Shown here: positions 44,701 to 53,494 of the stretch, one piece after another
Layout of the letters: each line of letters opens with the position of its first letter
How positions within the stretch are numbered: position 1 is the first letter of the stretch
Assembly (NCBI RefSeq): GCF_035825295.1
Contig: NZ_JAYMGI010000002.1
Span: forward strand, 3,353,001-3,417,000
Source of the DNA: Actinacidiphila sp. DG2A-62
GTDB lineage: Bacteria; Actinomycetota; Actinomycetes; Streptomycetales; Streptomycetaceae
DNA length: 64,000 bases
Direction: 5' to 3'
The notes under the pieces: generated by a model
Told to the model about the DNA's origin: nothing
What the model saw: only the letters and a program-made list of their open reading frames with translations
Databases searched by the model: none
Program-made: the position numbers and the translations under genes

Positions 44701-46257
44701 GAGGTGCCGGTGCCGGCCGCGGCCGGCGCGCTGCCGCCGGCCCCCTACGGCGTGGAGGACCTGCCGGCGCTCCAGGCGCGGCGGCCGGTCGCCATCGACT
44801 TCCACAGCTTCGGGCACCTGCTGGCCGCGGGTGCGCCGCGCTCGGGCCGCTCGCAGCTGCTGCGGACCGTCGCCGGCTCGCTGGCCCGCACCCTGTCCAC
44901 CGCCGACCTGCACCTGTACGGCATCGACTGCGGCAACGGCGCGCTGAACGCGCTGACGAAGCTGCCGCACTGCGGCGCGGTGGTCGGCCGTTCCCAGACC
45001 GAGCGGGCGATCCGGCTGATCGGCCGGCTCAAGGCGGAGCTGACCCGCCGCCAGGAGCTGCTGGCCGCCGACGGCTTCGCCGACATCGGCGAGCAGCGCG
45101 CCGCCGCGGCCACCGAGGAGGAGCGGCTGCCGCACATCGTGATCCTGCTGGACCGCTGGGAGGGCTGGACGCCCTCGCTGGGCGAGCTGGACCACGGCGC
45201 GCTGACCGACGAGCTGTTCACGTTCCTGCGCGAGGGCGCGTCCGTCGGCATCCACCTGATCATCACCGGCGACCGGACGCTGATGGCCGGCCGCATCGCC
45301 ACCCTGACCGAGGACAAGATCGCCTTCCGGCTGGCCGACCGCTCGGACTTCTCGCTGATCTCGATCAACCCGCGCAAGGTGCCCGAGGAGATCCAGCCCG
45401 GCCGCGCCTACCGCGCGGAGTCCGGGATCGAGACGCAGGTCGCGCTGCTGGAGGGCGAGAGCACCGGCCAGGGCCAGGCCGCCGCGCTCACCGCGATCGG
45501 CGCCGCGGCCACCGAGCGGGACGCGGGCCTGCCGCGCTCCCGGCGGCCGTTCCGGGTGGACGTGCTGCCCTCCCGGCTGGCGTTCGCCGACGCGTGGGAG
45601 ATGCGCGACACCGACGCGGCGCGGCGCCCGCTGTGGGCGCTGGTCGGCGTCGGCGGCGACGAGCTGACCGGCTACGGGCCCGACCTGTCCGACGGGCTGC
45701 CGGCGTTCGTCATCGGCGGCCCCGGCAAGTCCGGCCGCTCGACGCTTCTGCTGACCCTGGCGCGCAGCTACCAGCGGCAGGGCGTCAAGCTGGTGATCGC
45801 CGCGCCGCGCCCGTCGCCGCTGCGCGAACTGGGCGGCGACGAAGGGGTGCTGCGGCTGTTCACCGACAGCGACATACCCGCGGCAGACCTCACCGAGGCG
45901 CTGGAGGAGGCCGCGGGCGGCCCGGTGGTGGTGCTGGTCGACGACGCGGAGCTGCTGAAGGACTGCGAGGCGCGGGACGTGCTGCGGGGGATCATCGCGC
46001 GCGGCTCCGACCAGGGCAGGGCCGTGGTGATCGCCGGCGGCGAGGAGGACATCTGCACCGGGTTCTCCGGCTGGCAGGTCGACGCCAAGAAGGCCCGCCG
46101 CGGCGTGCTGCTCTCGCCGCAGCAGACCATGAGCGGCGAGCTGATCGGCACCCGGCTGTCGCGCAGCAGCGTCGGCGGCCAGGTCACGCCCGGCCGGGCG
46201 CTGCTGCACCTCGGTGACGGCGAGCCCAGGACGGTGACCGTGCCGCTGACGGTCTGA
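41724..46257 (+). pseudogene. FHA-FtsK/SpoIIIE type VII secretion ATPase (EccC/EssC-like), frameshifted as read
   Basis: About 1510 codons from GTG 41724 (GAGGAC ribosome-binding site). Order: N-terminal ubiquitin-like/FHA-like region (1-95), FHA domain (about 105-180, GRVEIGRGPAARIRIDDSEL), two transmembrane helices (about 232-275), and a SpoIIIE-type linker. First FtsK domain follows with intact Walker A GTTGSGKSELLQ (about 703-714) and Walker B LLIVIDEFASMV (about 805). Two degenerate ATPase domains come last, GAPRSGRSQLLRT (about 1036) and GGPGKSGRSTLLLT (about 1331). This is the EssC/EccC layout: a membrane motor binding WXG100 partners. Between about 44545 and 44575 the frame shifts by one base (APRQAW... 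to TEEDEITDLKVLVEA); both halves are undecayed, so a one-base error is more likely than gene loss. EccB, EccD, EccE and MycP genes are absent nearby. Confidence 0.85.
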
Positions 46258-46346
46258 AGGCCGCGGGCCGGTCGGATGCCGGGCAGCAGCCGGTCAGTTG
46301 CCCGACAGCTGCTGGTCAGTTGCCGGTCGGTTGCCGGTCAGTTGCT
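46258..46346. repeat. GGTCAGTTGCC repeat array with hairpins
   Basis: The 11-bp unit GGTC(A/G)GTTGC(C/T) occurs at 46292, 46314, 46325 and 46336, and GCAGCAGCCGG/CAGCTGCTGG add inverted repeats. The array lies between convergent genes and runs into the lipoprotein stop codon, so the last residues of that protein come from the repeat. Probably the shared terminator. Confidence 0.55.
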
Positions 46347-46913
46347 GGGCAGGCCGGTGCGGGAGAAGGTGTCGGTCGGGCCGTCGGTCCACTGGACCGT
46401 CAGCGTCCTGCCGTCGGCGGCGAGCGTCCCGTGCCCGGTGGTGCGCTCCTTGCTGCCGTCCATGCAGGTGAGGTTGAGCCCGAGGCCGCCGTGCTCGGTG
46501 TAAGTGCCGCCGCACAGGCTGGTGCTGGTCAGACCCGCCTTGCCCTGGCCGAGAACGAGTTGCACCTTGGTGCCGCCGGCGGTGGCCAGCCAGACGCCCT
46601 GGACGCTGTGGTCGCCGGCGGCGGAACCGTCGGACGGGCTGTCGGTGGGCGTGCCGGTCGGGCCGTCCGTGGCGGTGGCGGCCGTCGAACCGGACGGCGT
46701 GGGCGGGGTGGTGGCGGGTCCGCTGCCGGTGACGCTCGCGGTCGGCGTCTTGTCGGCGTCACTGTGCCCGCCGCCGCTGCCGCATCCGCTCAGCGCCAGC
46801 CCCGCGGCCACCGCCAGCACGGCGACGCCCGCGCCAGGTCCGGGCGGTCGGGTGCGCCGAACGGGCCGGAAAGTGGTGTCCGAACCCGTACGCGTTCGAC
46901 GTCGACTGCGCAT
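46338..46913 (-). CDS. Hypothetical lipoprotein
   Basis: 191 residues from ATG 46913 with GGGGGAG upstream; a longer frame to 46955 is unneeded. Basic N-terminus MRSRRRTRTG, hydrophobic GAGVAVLAVAAGLALSGC with lipobox LSGC (about Cys48), then a Thr/Ser/Pro/Gly linker of 50 residues and a small beta-rich domain starting QGVWLATAGGTKVQLVLGQG with a Cys pair (SLCGGTYTE, LTCMDG). No family recognised. It is convergent with the FHA-FtsK gene and divergent from module B. Confidence 0.75.
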   Translation of the reverse strand: MRSRRRTRTGSDTTFRPVRRTRPPGPGAGVAVLAVAAGLALSGCGSGGGHSDADKTPTASVTGSGPATTPPTPSGSTAATATDGPTGTPTDSPSDGSAAGDHSVQGVWLATAGGTKVQLVLGQGKAGLTSTSLCGGTYTEHGGLGLNLTCMDGSKERTTGHGTLAADGRTLTVQWTDGPTDTFSRTGLPSN

Positions 46914-47131
46914 CTGTACTCCCCCATGTGGCGACAAGGATTCAGCGGTCCGCAAGCTACCAGCAGGTCGCGCGGGGGCGCGCCGGATGAATGGGGGTGG
47001 AACGCAAGCGTCGCAGGACCGTGACGCGCGGCCCGGTGATCAGGTCCGAACCGGCCAATAGAGTGGGGGGCGCACGGCTCCGCCGACGGCAGGCGGACAT
47101 TCGGGAGATGCCGGGAAAGGGTAGATTTTTC

Positions 47132-47425
47132 ATGGGGGACCTGCAGATCAGCGGAACGGTGCTGGGCGACCTGCGCCGGACGTTCTCGACGATCGCCGAC
47201 CGGATGGACACGGTCAGCCGGGCGATGGGCAATGCCAACGGCGAATCGGTCGGCGCACCGAAACTCATCGACGACGTCCACGACTTCGCCGACGACTGGC
47301 ATTACGGAATAGGGCAGATAGGCAAGCACGCCGACGACGCGGTCCACATGATCGACCAGATAGGCAAGACCTTCGACGACGCGGACCTGCAACTGGCGAA
47401 CTCGCTGAAGACCGGGAAGAAGTGA
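47132..47425 (+). CDS. Module B: WXG100-like protein
   Basis: 97 residues from ATG 47132, preceded by GGGAAAGGG; the longer frame to 46991 is unlike coding sequence. Two long helices: GTVLGDLRRTFSTIADRMDT and HADDAVHMIDQIGKTFDDAD, joined by HDFADDWHYGIGQIG at the place of the WXG turn. Same length as its counterpart in module A. GTGA overlap with the next gene indicates coupled translation, as for WXG100/substrate pairs. Confidence 0.75.
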   Translation: MGDLQISGTVLGDLRRTFSTIADRMDTVSRAMGNANGESVGAPKLIDDVHDFADDWHYGIGQIGKHADDAVHMIDQIGKTFDDADLQLANSLKTGKK

Positions 47426-48774
47426 CGGCGATGACGCGCAGCTTCCCGCATCTGGGTTTCGACCCCACCCCCGGTGACGTCGAGCGCACCCGCGCCCTGG
47501 CCCGCCAACTCGGCGACCTGCACGGCGACCTCACCACCACGGTCGGCGAACTCGACCGCATCGACTGCGGCGCCTGGAAGGGCGAGGCGGCCAAGGCGTT
47601 CGTCGCGCACATCGACGACGATGTCACCCCGCTGATCAAGAAGGCCCACGATTCCTTCGGCCGTGCCTCCGACGCCCTCGGCCGCTGGGCCGAGCAGCTG
47701 CGCGGCTTCCAGGACGAGGCCGACGCCCTCGAACGCGAGGCCGCCACCAAGCAGAGCGCGCTCGACCACGCCAAGACCGCCGCTGGCGTCACCACCGACC
47801 ACACCGCGCCGCACCCGCGGCCCGAGGCCTCGCCGGACCCCGACCCGCAGGCCGCCGCGGACGCCAAGAAGAAGCAGCAGGCCGTCACCGACGCCTCCGC
47901 GGCCCTCGACGGCGTCCACCGCCGCGCCGACGAGCTCCACCACCGCTTCACCGACGCCGCCAAGGCCATCAGCCACGACCTCGACAAGGCCGGCGACATC
48001 GCCCCCGACAAGCCGGGCTTGTTCAGCCGCATCGTCCACGGCGTGGAGAGCGCGTGGAACGACACCGTCCAGTGGGTCAAGGACCACGCCGACCTGATCA
48101 AGCTCATCGGCGACCTGCTCAGCGACCTCAGCGGCCTGCTCGGCGTCCTGGCGATCATCACCGCCCCCTTCGAGCCGCTGGGCGCGATCTTCGCCACCGC
48201 CGCGGTGATCACCAGCGCCGCCGCGCTGGTCACGCATCTGGTGGCCAAACTGGCGGGGGCAGACGTGAGCTGGCTGAGCATCGGCTTCGACGCGCTGGGC
48301 GCGATCCCGGGCATCGGCGCGTTCGCCAAGGGCGCCAAGGTCGCCGACGGCGCGGTCGCCGCGGGCCGGGCCGCCGAACTCGGCGAGGGATTCCGCGGGG
48401 TCACCACCATCGGCCGCAACTTCGTGAGCAAAGCGGGCGATCTGGTCGCCGGCGGGAAGCAGGTCACCCTCTTCAACAAGGTGACACTGGAATTCGGCGG
48501 CTTGAAGGCGGCGGGCAAGGTCATATCCGACGGAAAATTCATCAACCGCGCCCAACTGGTGTCGGAACAGCTTTACCACGGCGGCCAGATCCTCGGCACG
48601 AAGGGCATCAACGCCCTCACCAAGGGCCGGGTCGCGATCGACGCGATGAGCAATGCCGGGCGGGCGATCGACGCGGGCCTGAAACTCGCGCCGAAGCTCT
48701 ACTCCATTCCGCAGCACATCGGCGACGCCGTGCACCTGGGCGACCGTTTCAACCAGGCCGCGACCTCCCACTGA
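47422..48774 (+). CDS. Module B: T7SS-secreted-type protein (putative effector)
   Basis: 450 residues from GTG 47422 overlapping the WXG stop; ATG 47431 is an alternative. WXG-like N-terminal helices (FDPTPGDVERTRALARQLGD, then IDCGAWKGEAAKAFVAHIDD, with an AWKGEAA motif). A coiled segment follows, then KPGLFSRIVHGVESAWNDTV and a hydrophobic region LLSDLSGLLGVLAIITAPFE ... ATAAVITSAAALVTHLVAKL (about 230-280). The C-terminal domain, GLKAAGKVISDGKFINRAQL to RFNQAATSH, has no known enzyme motif. The layout matches streptomycete putative T7SS-secreted proteins and parallels the module A effector. Confidence 0.78.
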   Translation: MTAMTRSFPHLGFDPTPGDVERTRALARQLGDLHGDLTTTVGELDRIDCGAWKGEAAKAFVAHIDDDVTPLIKKAHDSFGRASDALGRWAEQLRGFQDEADALEREAATKQSALDHAKTAAGVTTDHTAPHPRPEASPDPDPQAAADAKKKQQAVTDASAALDGVHRRADELHHRFTDAAKAISHDLDKAGDIAPDKPGLFSRIVHGVESAWNDTVQWVKDHADLIKLIGDLLSDLSGLLGVLAIITAPFEPLGAIFATAAVITSAAALVTHLVAKLAGADVSWLSIGFDALGAIPGIGAFAKGAKVADGAVAAGRAAELGEGFRGVTTIGRNFVSKAGDLVAGGKQVTLFNKVTLEFGGLKAAGKVISDGKFINRAQLVSEQLYHGGQILGTKGINALTKGRVAIDAMSNAGRAIDAGLKLAPKLYSIPQHIGDAVHLGDRFNQAATSH

Positions 48775-48858
48775 GCCCCCGACGAGACCTCGTCCGAGGC
48801 CCCGCCGAACCTCCCACCGACCCACGACCGAGCGACGAGCCAGCGAAGGGCGACACGA

Positions 48859-50610
48859 ATGGACTGGTACCCGGACCCGGACGAGACCGTCCTGGCGCGC
48901 ACGCCGATCCGGTTCGCCACCGGGTACGCACACCCGGTGGCCGGATCGCGCTGGTTCCGCGACACCGAACGCCGCGACATCCAGGCCGAGTTGCCCGGCT
49001 GGCCCGCCGGCCCCGCGTACACCCTGCACTCGCCGAGGCAGCAGAAGACGGACAAGGTCGCCGGGGGCTTCCTCAGCGGCGTGGTCACCGCCGTGCAACT
49101 GGCCGTGGAGGCGGTGGTCGGCGGCAACTCCGCGGGCGCGAGCGACGGCCCGCCGCGTTCCCGGCCGGCCGACCCGCCGAACGAGTCCGAGGACTTCCCG
49201 GTGATGTGGGCCGCGCCCGGCACGCTGGCCCGCACGGTGCCCTGGCAGCTGGACCCCGCGCGGCGCCCCGACCGCTACCGCGTCGACGCCGTGGTCACCG
49301 AGCGCCGGCTGCTCGTGCTCGGCGCCGGCCCCGACGTGACCGCGCCCGCCGAAGTGCTCTGGCAGTGCCCGCGCGAGGCCGTCGCCGAGGCGCGGTCGCT
49401 GCCGTTCAGCGAGCGCGGCCACGACCTGCGGCTCACCTTCGCCGACGGCTCCTGGGTACGGCTGGCGACCGGTGACGCGGTCAAGCTGGTCGGCCTCCTG
49501 ACCGAGCGCCGGCGCGCGGTGCAACAGGGCGAGTTGACCCCCGGCCAGCGGGAGCGGCTGGAGCGCTTCGGCGCCGAGCTGCCGGCGGACGCCGAGCCGC
49601 CGCAGGTCTTCCGGTTGCCCAGCGGGGCCTTCCTGGTCGAGGCCCGGGTCCCGGCGAAGGCCGGCAAGGGCCTGTTCGAGACCCACACCATCGTGATGGG
49701 CGAGGCCGGCGAGCCGGCCCGCCCCAACCCGGCGATCTGTGAGCGAACCACCATGACCACCCCGCACGACACCGTCCCCCGCGCGGCATCCGAGGCCGCG
49801 CCCGGCACGCCCGGCGCCGCCTCACCGGACGCCGCGACCGACACGACCGGCGCGACCGCCGCGCCGGACACGGCCGACACGCCCGGCGCCGCCCGCGAGG
49901 AGACGCTGCAGGCCGTCGACCTGCCCGACATCCCCCCGCTGAGCTTCGTCGTCCCCGAGTCCTTCCACGCCCTGCCGATCGCCGCCACCGAGGAGGAACG
50001 CGCGGCGCTGGCCCGGGAGTTCGTCCGCGAGCTGTACCCGAACGGGGACGACGCGCTGTGGACGCCCGCCGCGCCCTACTACGCCGCGCTCGGCGAGAGC
50101 ATGGGCGACCAGGGCCTGGCCTACTCCGCGCTGGGCCTGTTCGCCATCGACGAGGGCGTGGCCCACTGCTCGTTCACCGTCGCCGCGGTGGCCTCCGACC
50201 ACCCTTCGGCGGAGGTCGCCGCGCTGGGCATCCGCGAGATCCTGGCCCGCGACGAGACCAACGACGTGCGCTGGCTCGACCTGCCCTGCGGCCCGGCCGT
50301 CTCCTGCGTGACGCTGCGCCGGTTCACCATCGGCGCCGAGCTGACCTCGACCGGCGAGGAGGCCACGCTGACCATGGGCCAGGTGCAGGTCTACGTGCCC
50401 TTCCCCACCGGTCCCTTCACCGCCGTCTTCACCATGGACACCGCGGCCGTCGACTACTGGGGCGAGTTCAGCGAGATGACGACGGCGGTCCTGCGCAGCA
50501 TCACCTTCCCCGACCCCGCGGCGGCCCCCGCCGCCACGGCGACCACGGCGGCCACGGCGGCCACCGGCAGCGCGGACCCGGCCGGCTCCCCCGACCCCGC
50601 GGTCCGATGA
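48859..50610 (+). CDS. Module B: hypothetical two-part protein, possibly two genes fused
   Basis: 583 residues as read from ATG 48859 (GAAGGG site). Part one (1-295) begins MDWYPDPDETVLARTPIRFA and looks like a PH-like or signalling domain protein. Part two starts at the inner ATG 49753 (MTTPHDTVPRAASEA), has an Ala/Thr/Asp/Pro linker and then the domain shared with the module A hypothetical (FVVPESFHALPIAATEEE to AVLRSITFPDP). At the junction, the alternative frame reads a stop TGA just before the inner ATG, so an unnoticed one-base indel may have fused two genes. No signal peptide. The ATGA overlap couples it to the next gene. Confidence 0.65.
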   Translation: MDWYPDPDETVLARTPIRFATGYAHPVAGSRWFRDTERRDIQAELPGWPAGPAYTLHSPRQQKTDKVAGGFLSGVVTAVQLAVEAVVGGNSAGASDGPPRSRPADPPNESEDFPVMWAAPGTLARTVPWQLDPARRPDRYRVDAVVTERRLLVLGAGPDVTAPAEVLWQCPREAVAEARSLPFSERGHDLRLTFADGSWVRLATGDAVKLVGLLTERRRAVQQGELTPGQRERLERFGAELPADAEPPQVFRLPSGAFLVEARVPAKAGKGLFETHTIVMGEAGEPARPNPAICERTTMTTPHDTVPRAASEAAPGTPGAASPDAATDTTGATAAPDTADTPGAAREETLQAVDLPDIPPLSFVVPESFHALPIAATEEERAALAREFVRELYPNGDDALWTPAAPYYAALGESMGDQGLAYSALGLFAIDEGVAHCSFTVAAVASDHPSAEVAALGIREILARDETNDVRWLDLPCGPAVSCVTLRRFTIGAELTSTGEEATLTMGQVQVYVPFPTGPFTAVFTMDTAAVDYWGEFSEMTTAVLRSITFPDPAAAPAATATTAATAATGSADPAGSPDPAVR

Positions 50611-51404
50611 GCGCCCCGCCGCCCGCCGCGCCGGAGCCGACCGCCCCGGACCCGCGCGGCCCGGACCCCGCCGGCGCCCCGCCGCGGCCCCGCGGCTTCG
50701 CCCGGGTGTGGGAGGCCGGGCGGATCGGCGCCCCCACCCGCGGCGCGGCCTGGGCGCGCTGCGCGGTCACCGTGCTGGTCACCGCGGTCGCCACGGCCGG
50801 CGTCTCGGCGGGCTGGGCGCACGCGACCTACGCGGGGGCGTTCGCGGTCGCCGGGGTGGCCGTGGTGGTGCTTGCGGCGACGGTCACGCTGCTGCTCACG
50901 GTGTACTGGCTGCACGGTTCGCTCGGTCAGGTCATGGCGGCCTTCTTCCTGGTGGTGTTCTGCATGATCGCCGGCGGCTTCGCGCTGTCCGGCGCGGTCT
51001 TCGCGGCGCGCGGCGAGGTGTCCCACGGGGTGATCGCCTCGTACACCGAGCGCACCACCCTGCGCACCACCTGGGACGCCTGCCGGGTGCGGCTGGACGA
51101 CGGCTCCGAGGTGGGCCGGGAGATCCGCTGCGGCCGGCCGCACGTCGGCGAGCGGGTCACCGTCACGCAGGACCCGTCCGGGCTGGCCGCGCCGGCCTTC
51201 GGCGACCGCACCTGCGGCTCCCCGGCGCTCCCGGCGGTCGTCGGCGGCGCCTTCCTGCTGCTCGTGGCGGTCCTCGTGCGGGCCACCGCGACCGGGGAGC
51301 GGCACCGGCTGGCCGGGACGCCGAGCCCGGCCGAGGGCCCGAATCCGGGCTACTACCCGCGCCGGCTGGCCTCCCCCGACTACGGTTCGCGCCGCGCGGC
51401 CTGA
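50607..51404 (+). CDS. Module B: polytopic membrane protein
   Basis: 265 residues from ATG 50607 in ATGA overlap with the previous gene. A Pro/Ala N-terminus of 30 residues, then helices CAVTVLVTAVATAGVSAGWA, FAVAGVAVVVLAATVTLLLT, VMAAFFLVVFCMIAGGFALS and, after a 75-residue extracytoplasmic loop with three cysteines, VVGGAFLLLVAVLVRATA. It is the counterpart of the module A membrane protein by position in the operon, though I see no clear sequence match. Its 3' end overlaps the convergent hydrolase gene by 25 bp. Confidence 0.75.
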   Translation: MSAPPPAAPEPTAPDPRGPDPAGAPPRPRGFARVWEAGRIGAPTRGAAWARCAVTVLVTAVATAGVSAGWAHATYAGAFAVAGVAVVVLAATVTLLLTVYWLHGSLGQVMAAFFLVVFCMIAGGFALSGAVFAARGEVSHGVIASYTERTTLRTTWDACRVRLDDGSEVGREIRCGRPHVGERVTVTQDPSGLAAPAFGDRTCGSPALPAVVGGAFLLLVAVLVRATATGERHRLAGTPSPAEGPNPGYYPRRLASPDYGSRRAA

Positions 51405-52291
51405 GCGGGCGCGGGCAGCACCCGGTCGAGGAAGTCCTCGACGGCGGCGCAGAACGCCTCCGGCCGGTCCCACGGCAGCAGGTGGCCGGCGTCGGCGATC
51501 TCGGCGTAGTGGCCGCGCGGCAGCACCCGGACCATCTCCTGCGCCTCGGCGCGGCCCAGTTCGCCGGCCGGTCCGCGCACCACCAGGGCGGGGCAGCCGA
51601 CCCGCGCCAGCTCGTCCCAGTGCGCGTCGCGTATCCAGGGGTCGCGCGAGGCCAGCAGGTGGCGCGGGGAGTACACCGGCCGCCAGCCGTCCTCCCGCTC
51701 CTCCATGACCTCGGCGAAGAAGTCGCCCCTGACCGCCCTGGCCTCCGGCGGCCCCTCCGCCCAGGGGTCCTGCGCAGCGAACCAGCGCCGTGCGTCGCCG
51801 AGCGAGGCGAACGGCACCGGCCAGCCGGCGAGCCAGTCCTCCCACTCCCGCCGCCCGGACTCGCCGACCGCCGAGGCCCGCATGTCGCAGATCACCAGCG
51901 CCGCGGCCAGGTCCGGCCGCCGCACCGCGCACTGCCAGCCGGTGAGCGCGCCCATGGCGTGGCCGACCAGGACCGCGGGGCCCAGCCCCAACTGCTCGAC
52001 CGCGGCGACGGCGTCCGCGGCGTACGCCTCCGGGTCGTACGGCCCCTCGGGCTTGTCGCTGCGGCCGTGCCCACGCTGGTCGAGGGCGAGCACCCGGAAC
52101 CTCGCGGACAGCCGCCGGGCGACGGGCGCCCAGTGCGAGGCACGGCCGAGCAGGCCGTGCAGCAGGAGCACGGCGGGGCGGTCGTCCCCGGCCGCGCGCC
52201 CGCCCTCCCGCACGCCCGGGTCCGCCGCGGCGAACTCCCAGGCCACGAGCCGCACGCCGCCCGCGCCCCGCACCTCGAAACGCCCGATCAC
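51380..52291 (-). CDS. Alpha/beta-hydrolase-fold protein with an Ala nucleophile position
   Basis: 303 residues from GTG 52291 (VIGRFEVRGAGG) behind GGGAGGTGC; a longer frame reaches 52351. Fold motifs are complete otherwise: PAVLLLHGLLGRASHWAPVA (oxyanion loop), FRVLALDQRGHGRSDKPEGP, the elbow VLVGHAMGALTGWQ, late Asp in CPALVVRGPAGELG region and His in IADAGHLLPWDRPEAF. The nucleophile elbow reads G-H-A-M-G, so the expected Ser is Ala. It may be a non-catalytic binder or use another residue. A LexA-like box overlaps its promoter. Convergent with module B. Confidence 0.85.
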   Translation of the reverse strand: MIGRFEVRGAGGVRLVAWEFAAADPGVREGGRAAGDDRPAVLLLHGLLGRASHWAPVARRLSARFRVLALDQRGHGRSDKPEGPYDPEAYAADAVAAVEQLGLGPAVLVGHAMGALTGWQCAVRRPDLAAALVICDMRASAVGESGRREWEDWLAGWPVPFASLGDARRWFAAQDPWAEGPPEARAVRGDFFAEVMEEREDGWRPVYSPRHLLASRDPWIRDAHWDELARVGCPALVVRGPAGELGRAEAQEMVRVLPRGHYAEIADAGHLLPWDRPEAFCAAVEDFLDRVLPAPAQAARREP

Positions 52292-52355
52292 CACCCGCAC
52301 CTCCCTTCCGCTTCGAGATTCCGCTTGCGTCCGTTTCCGTTCACGCACCACGCTA

Positions 52356-52371
52356 TCGAACTTTTATTCGA
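52356..52371. promoter_or_regulatory. LexA/SOS-like box
   Basis: TCGAAC-TTTT-ATTCGA matches the actinobacterial SOS-box layout TCGAAC-N4-GTTCGA with one mismatch. It lies 65 bp upstream of the hydrolase start; the minus-strand TAGCGT just beyond (52350-52355) is a possible -10. Damage control of the hydrolase gene is inferred. Confidence 0.5.
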
Positions 52372-52557
52372 ACAGACCGGCGGCGCGACCAACACCGCTC
52401 GTTCGAGTGACGGCGCTCAAGGATTGGCGACCGCGGCCGAGGGGAGGACTTCTGCGGGACGCGGCGCGAAGGGGAAGCGGGTCGCGGGGAGGTGCTCGGG
52501 AAGCTCGGGGTCCCGGGCGCTCCGCGGGGGCATCAGGGGAGGGGCATCGGGAGGGGA

Positions 52558-52590
52558 AGGCCCCGGCGCCGCGAGGCGGCGCCGGGGCCT
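52558..52590. terminator. Hairpin terminator downstream of dmdR1
   Basis: A perfect 15-bp stem (52558-52572 with 52576-52590) closes a GAG loop; on the minus strand it is followed by TCCCCTCCC rather than T's. It lies 112 bp after the dmdR1 stop. Between the two are 16-bp tandem repeats GTCGG(T/G)GCACGTGC(A/G)G near 52610-52660. Nothing else is recognised in 52372-52701. Confidence 0.6.
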
Positions 52591-52701
52591 GTGCAGGGTG
52601 CGGGTCGGTGCACGTGCAGGTCGGGGCACGTGCGGGTCGGTGCGCGTCGGGGCAGCGCCGAGCGCGGGGCGTCCCCGGGCGATCCGGGAGCGGGCCCGGG
52701 C

Positions 52702-53403
52702 TCAGCGCTTGGCGACGAAGACGTGCGAGGCGACCTCGGCGTCCAGCTCCGCGGCCTCGCCGCCGCTGCCCACCAGCACGCCGCCGGCACCGCCCGCGCC
52801 GCCGGTCACGCTCACCACGGCGCCCGGCTGCACGCCGGCCCGGCGCAGCGTGTACATCACCTGGGGGTCGGTCTGGATCGGCTCGCCGATCCTGCGCACC
52901 ACCACGCTCGCCCCGACCTCACCGGGCCGCAGGTCGGTCAGGCTGACCATGCCCTCCTCCAGGAAGGGGTCGGCCTGGCCGCCCTCGCCCAGCTCGTCCA
53001 GGCCCGGGATGGGGTTGCCGTAGGGCGACTCGGTGGGGTGCCGCAGCAGCTCCAGCACCCGCCGCTCCACCGCCTCGCTCATCACGTGCTCCCAGCGGCA
53101 GGCCTCGGCGTGCACCTGCTCCCACTCCAGGCCGATCACGTCGACCAGCAGGCATTCGGCGATCCGGTGCTTGCGCATCACCCGGGTCGCGGTGCGACGG
53201 CCCTCGTCGGTGAGTTCCAGGTGCCGGTCGCCGGCCACGTGCAGCAGGCCGTCGCGCTCCATCCGCGCCACCGTCTGGGAGACCGTCGGGCCGCTCTGGT
53301 CGAGCCGCTCGGCGATTCGGGCGCGCATGGGGACCACACCCTCCTCCTCCAGCTCCAGGATGGTGCGGAGATACATCTCCGTCGTGTCGATCAGTCCGGA
53401 CAT
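52702..53403 (-). CDS. dmdR1: DtxR-family iron-dependent regulator (DmdR1/IdeR type)
   Basis: 233 residues from ATG 53403. Winged HTH (1-65): [40 protein letters not shown]. The dimerisation and metal-binding helices follow (70-140): [40 protein letters not shown], with the Met10, Cys102, Glu105 and His106 type ligands in CRWEH. The C-terminal SH3-like domain is at 150-233. Fe(II)-loaded, it represses siderophore and iron-uptake genes. Length and sequence match IdeR/DmdR1 rather than MntR. The SIS gene at 53545 is divergent, as I recall next to dmdR1 in S. coelicolor. A long antisense ORF covers the whole gene (see findings). Confidence 0.9.
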   Translation of the reverse strand: MSGLIDTTEMYLRTILELEEEGVVPMRARIAERLDQSGPTVSQTVARMERDGLLHVAGDRHLELTDEGRRTATRVMRKHRIAECLLVDVIGLEWEQVHAEACRWEHVMSEAVERRVLELLRHPTESPYGNPIPGLDELGEGGQADPFLEEGMVSLTDLRPGEVGASVVVRRIGEPIQTDPQVMYTLRRAGVQPGAVVSVTGGAGGAGGVLVGSGGEAAELDAEVASHVFVAKR

Positions 53404-53494
53404 CGCGCCCCTCGTGTCATTCGTGCGTGGCCCTGGCCCAATTCTGACGCATGCCGCCGACAACCGGCCCCCGCTCGGCCGCCCAGCACCCGGA

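Noticed and set aside
47663..48097. Thr/Pro-rich ORF within the module B effector gene
   Set aside because: A +1 frame shadow of the effector; the real frame has helical T7SS-type sequence and correct GC3.
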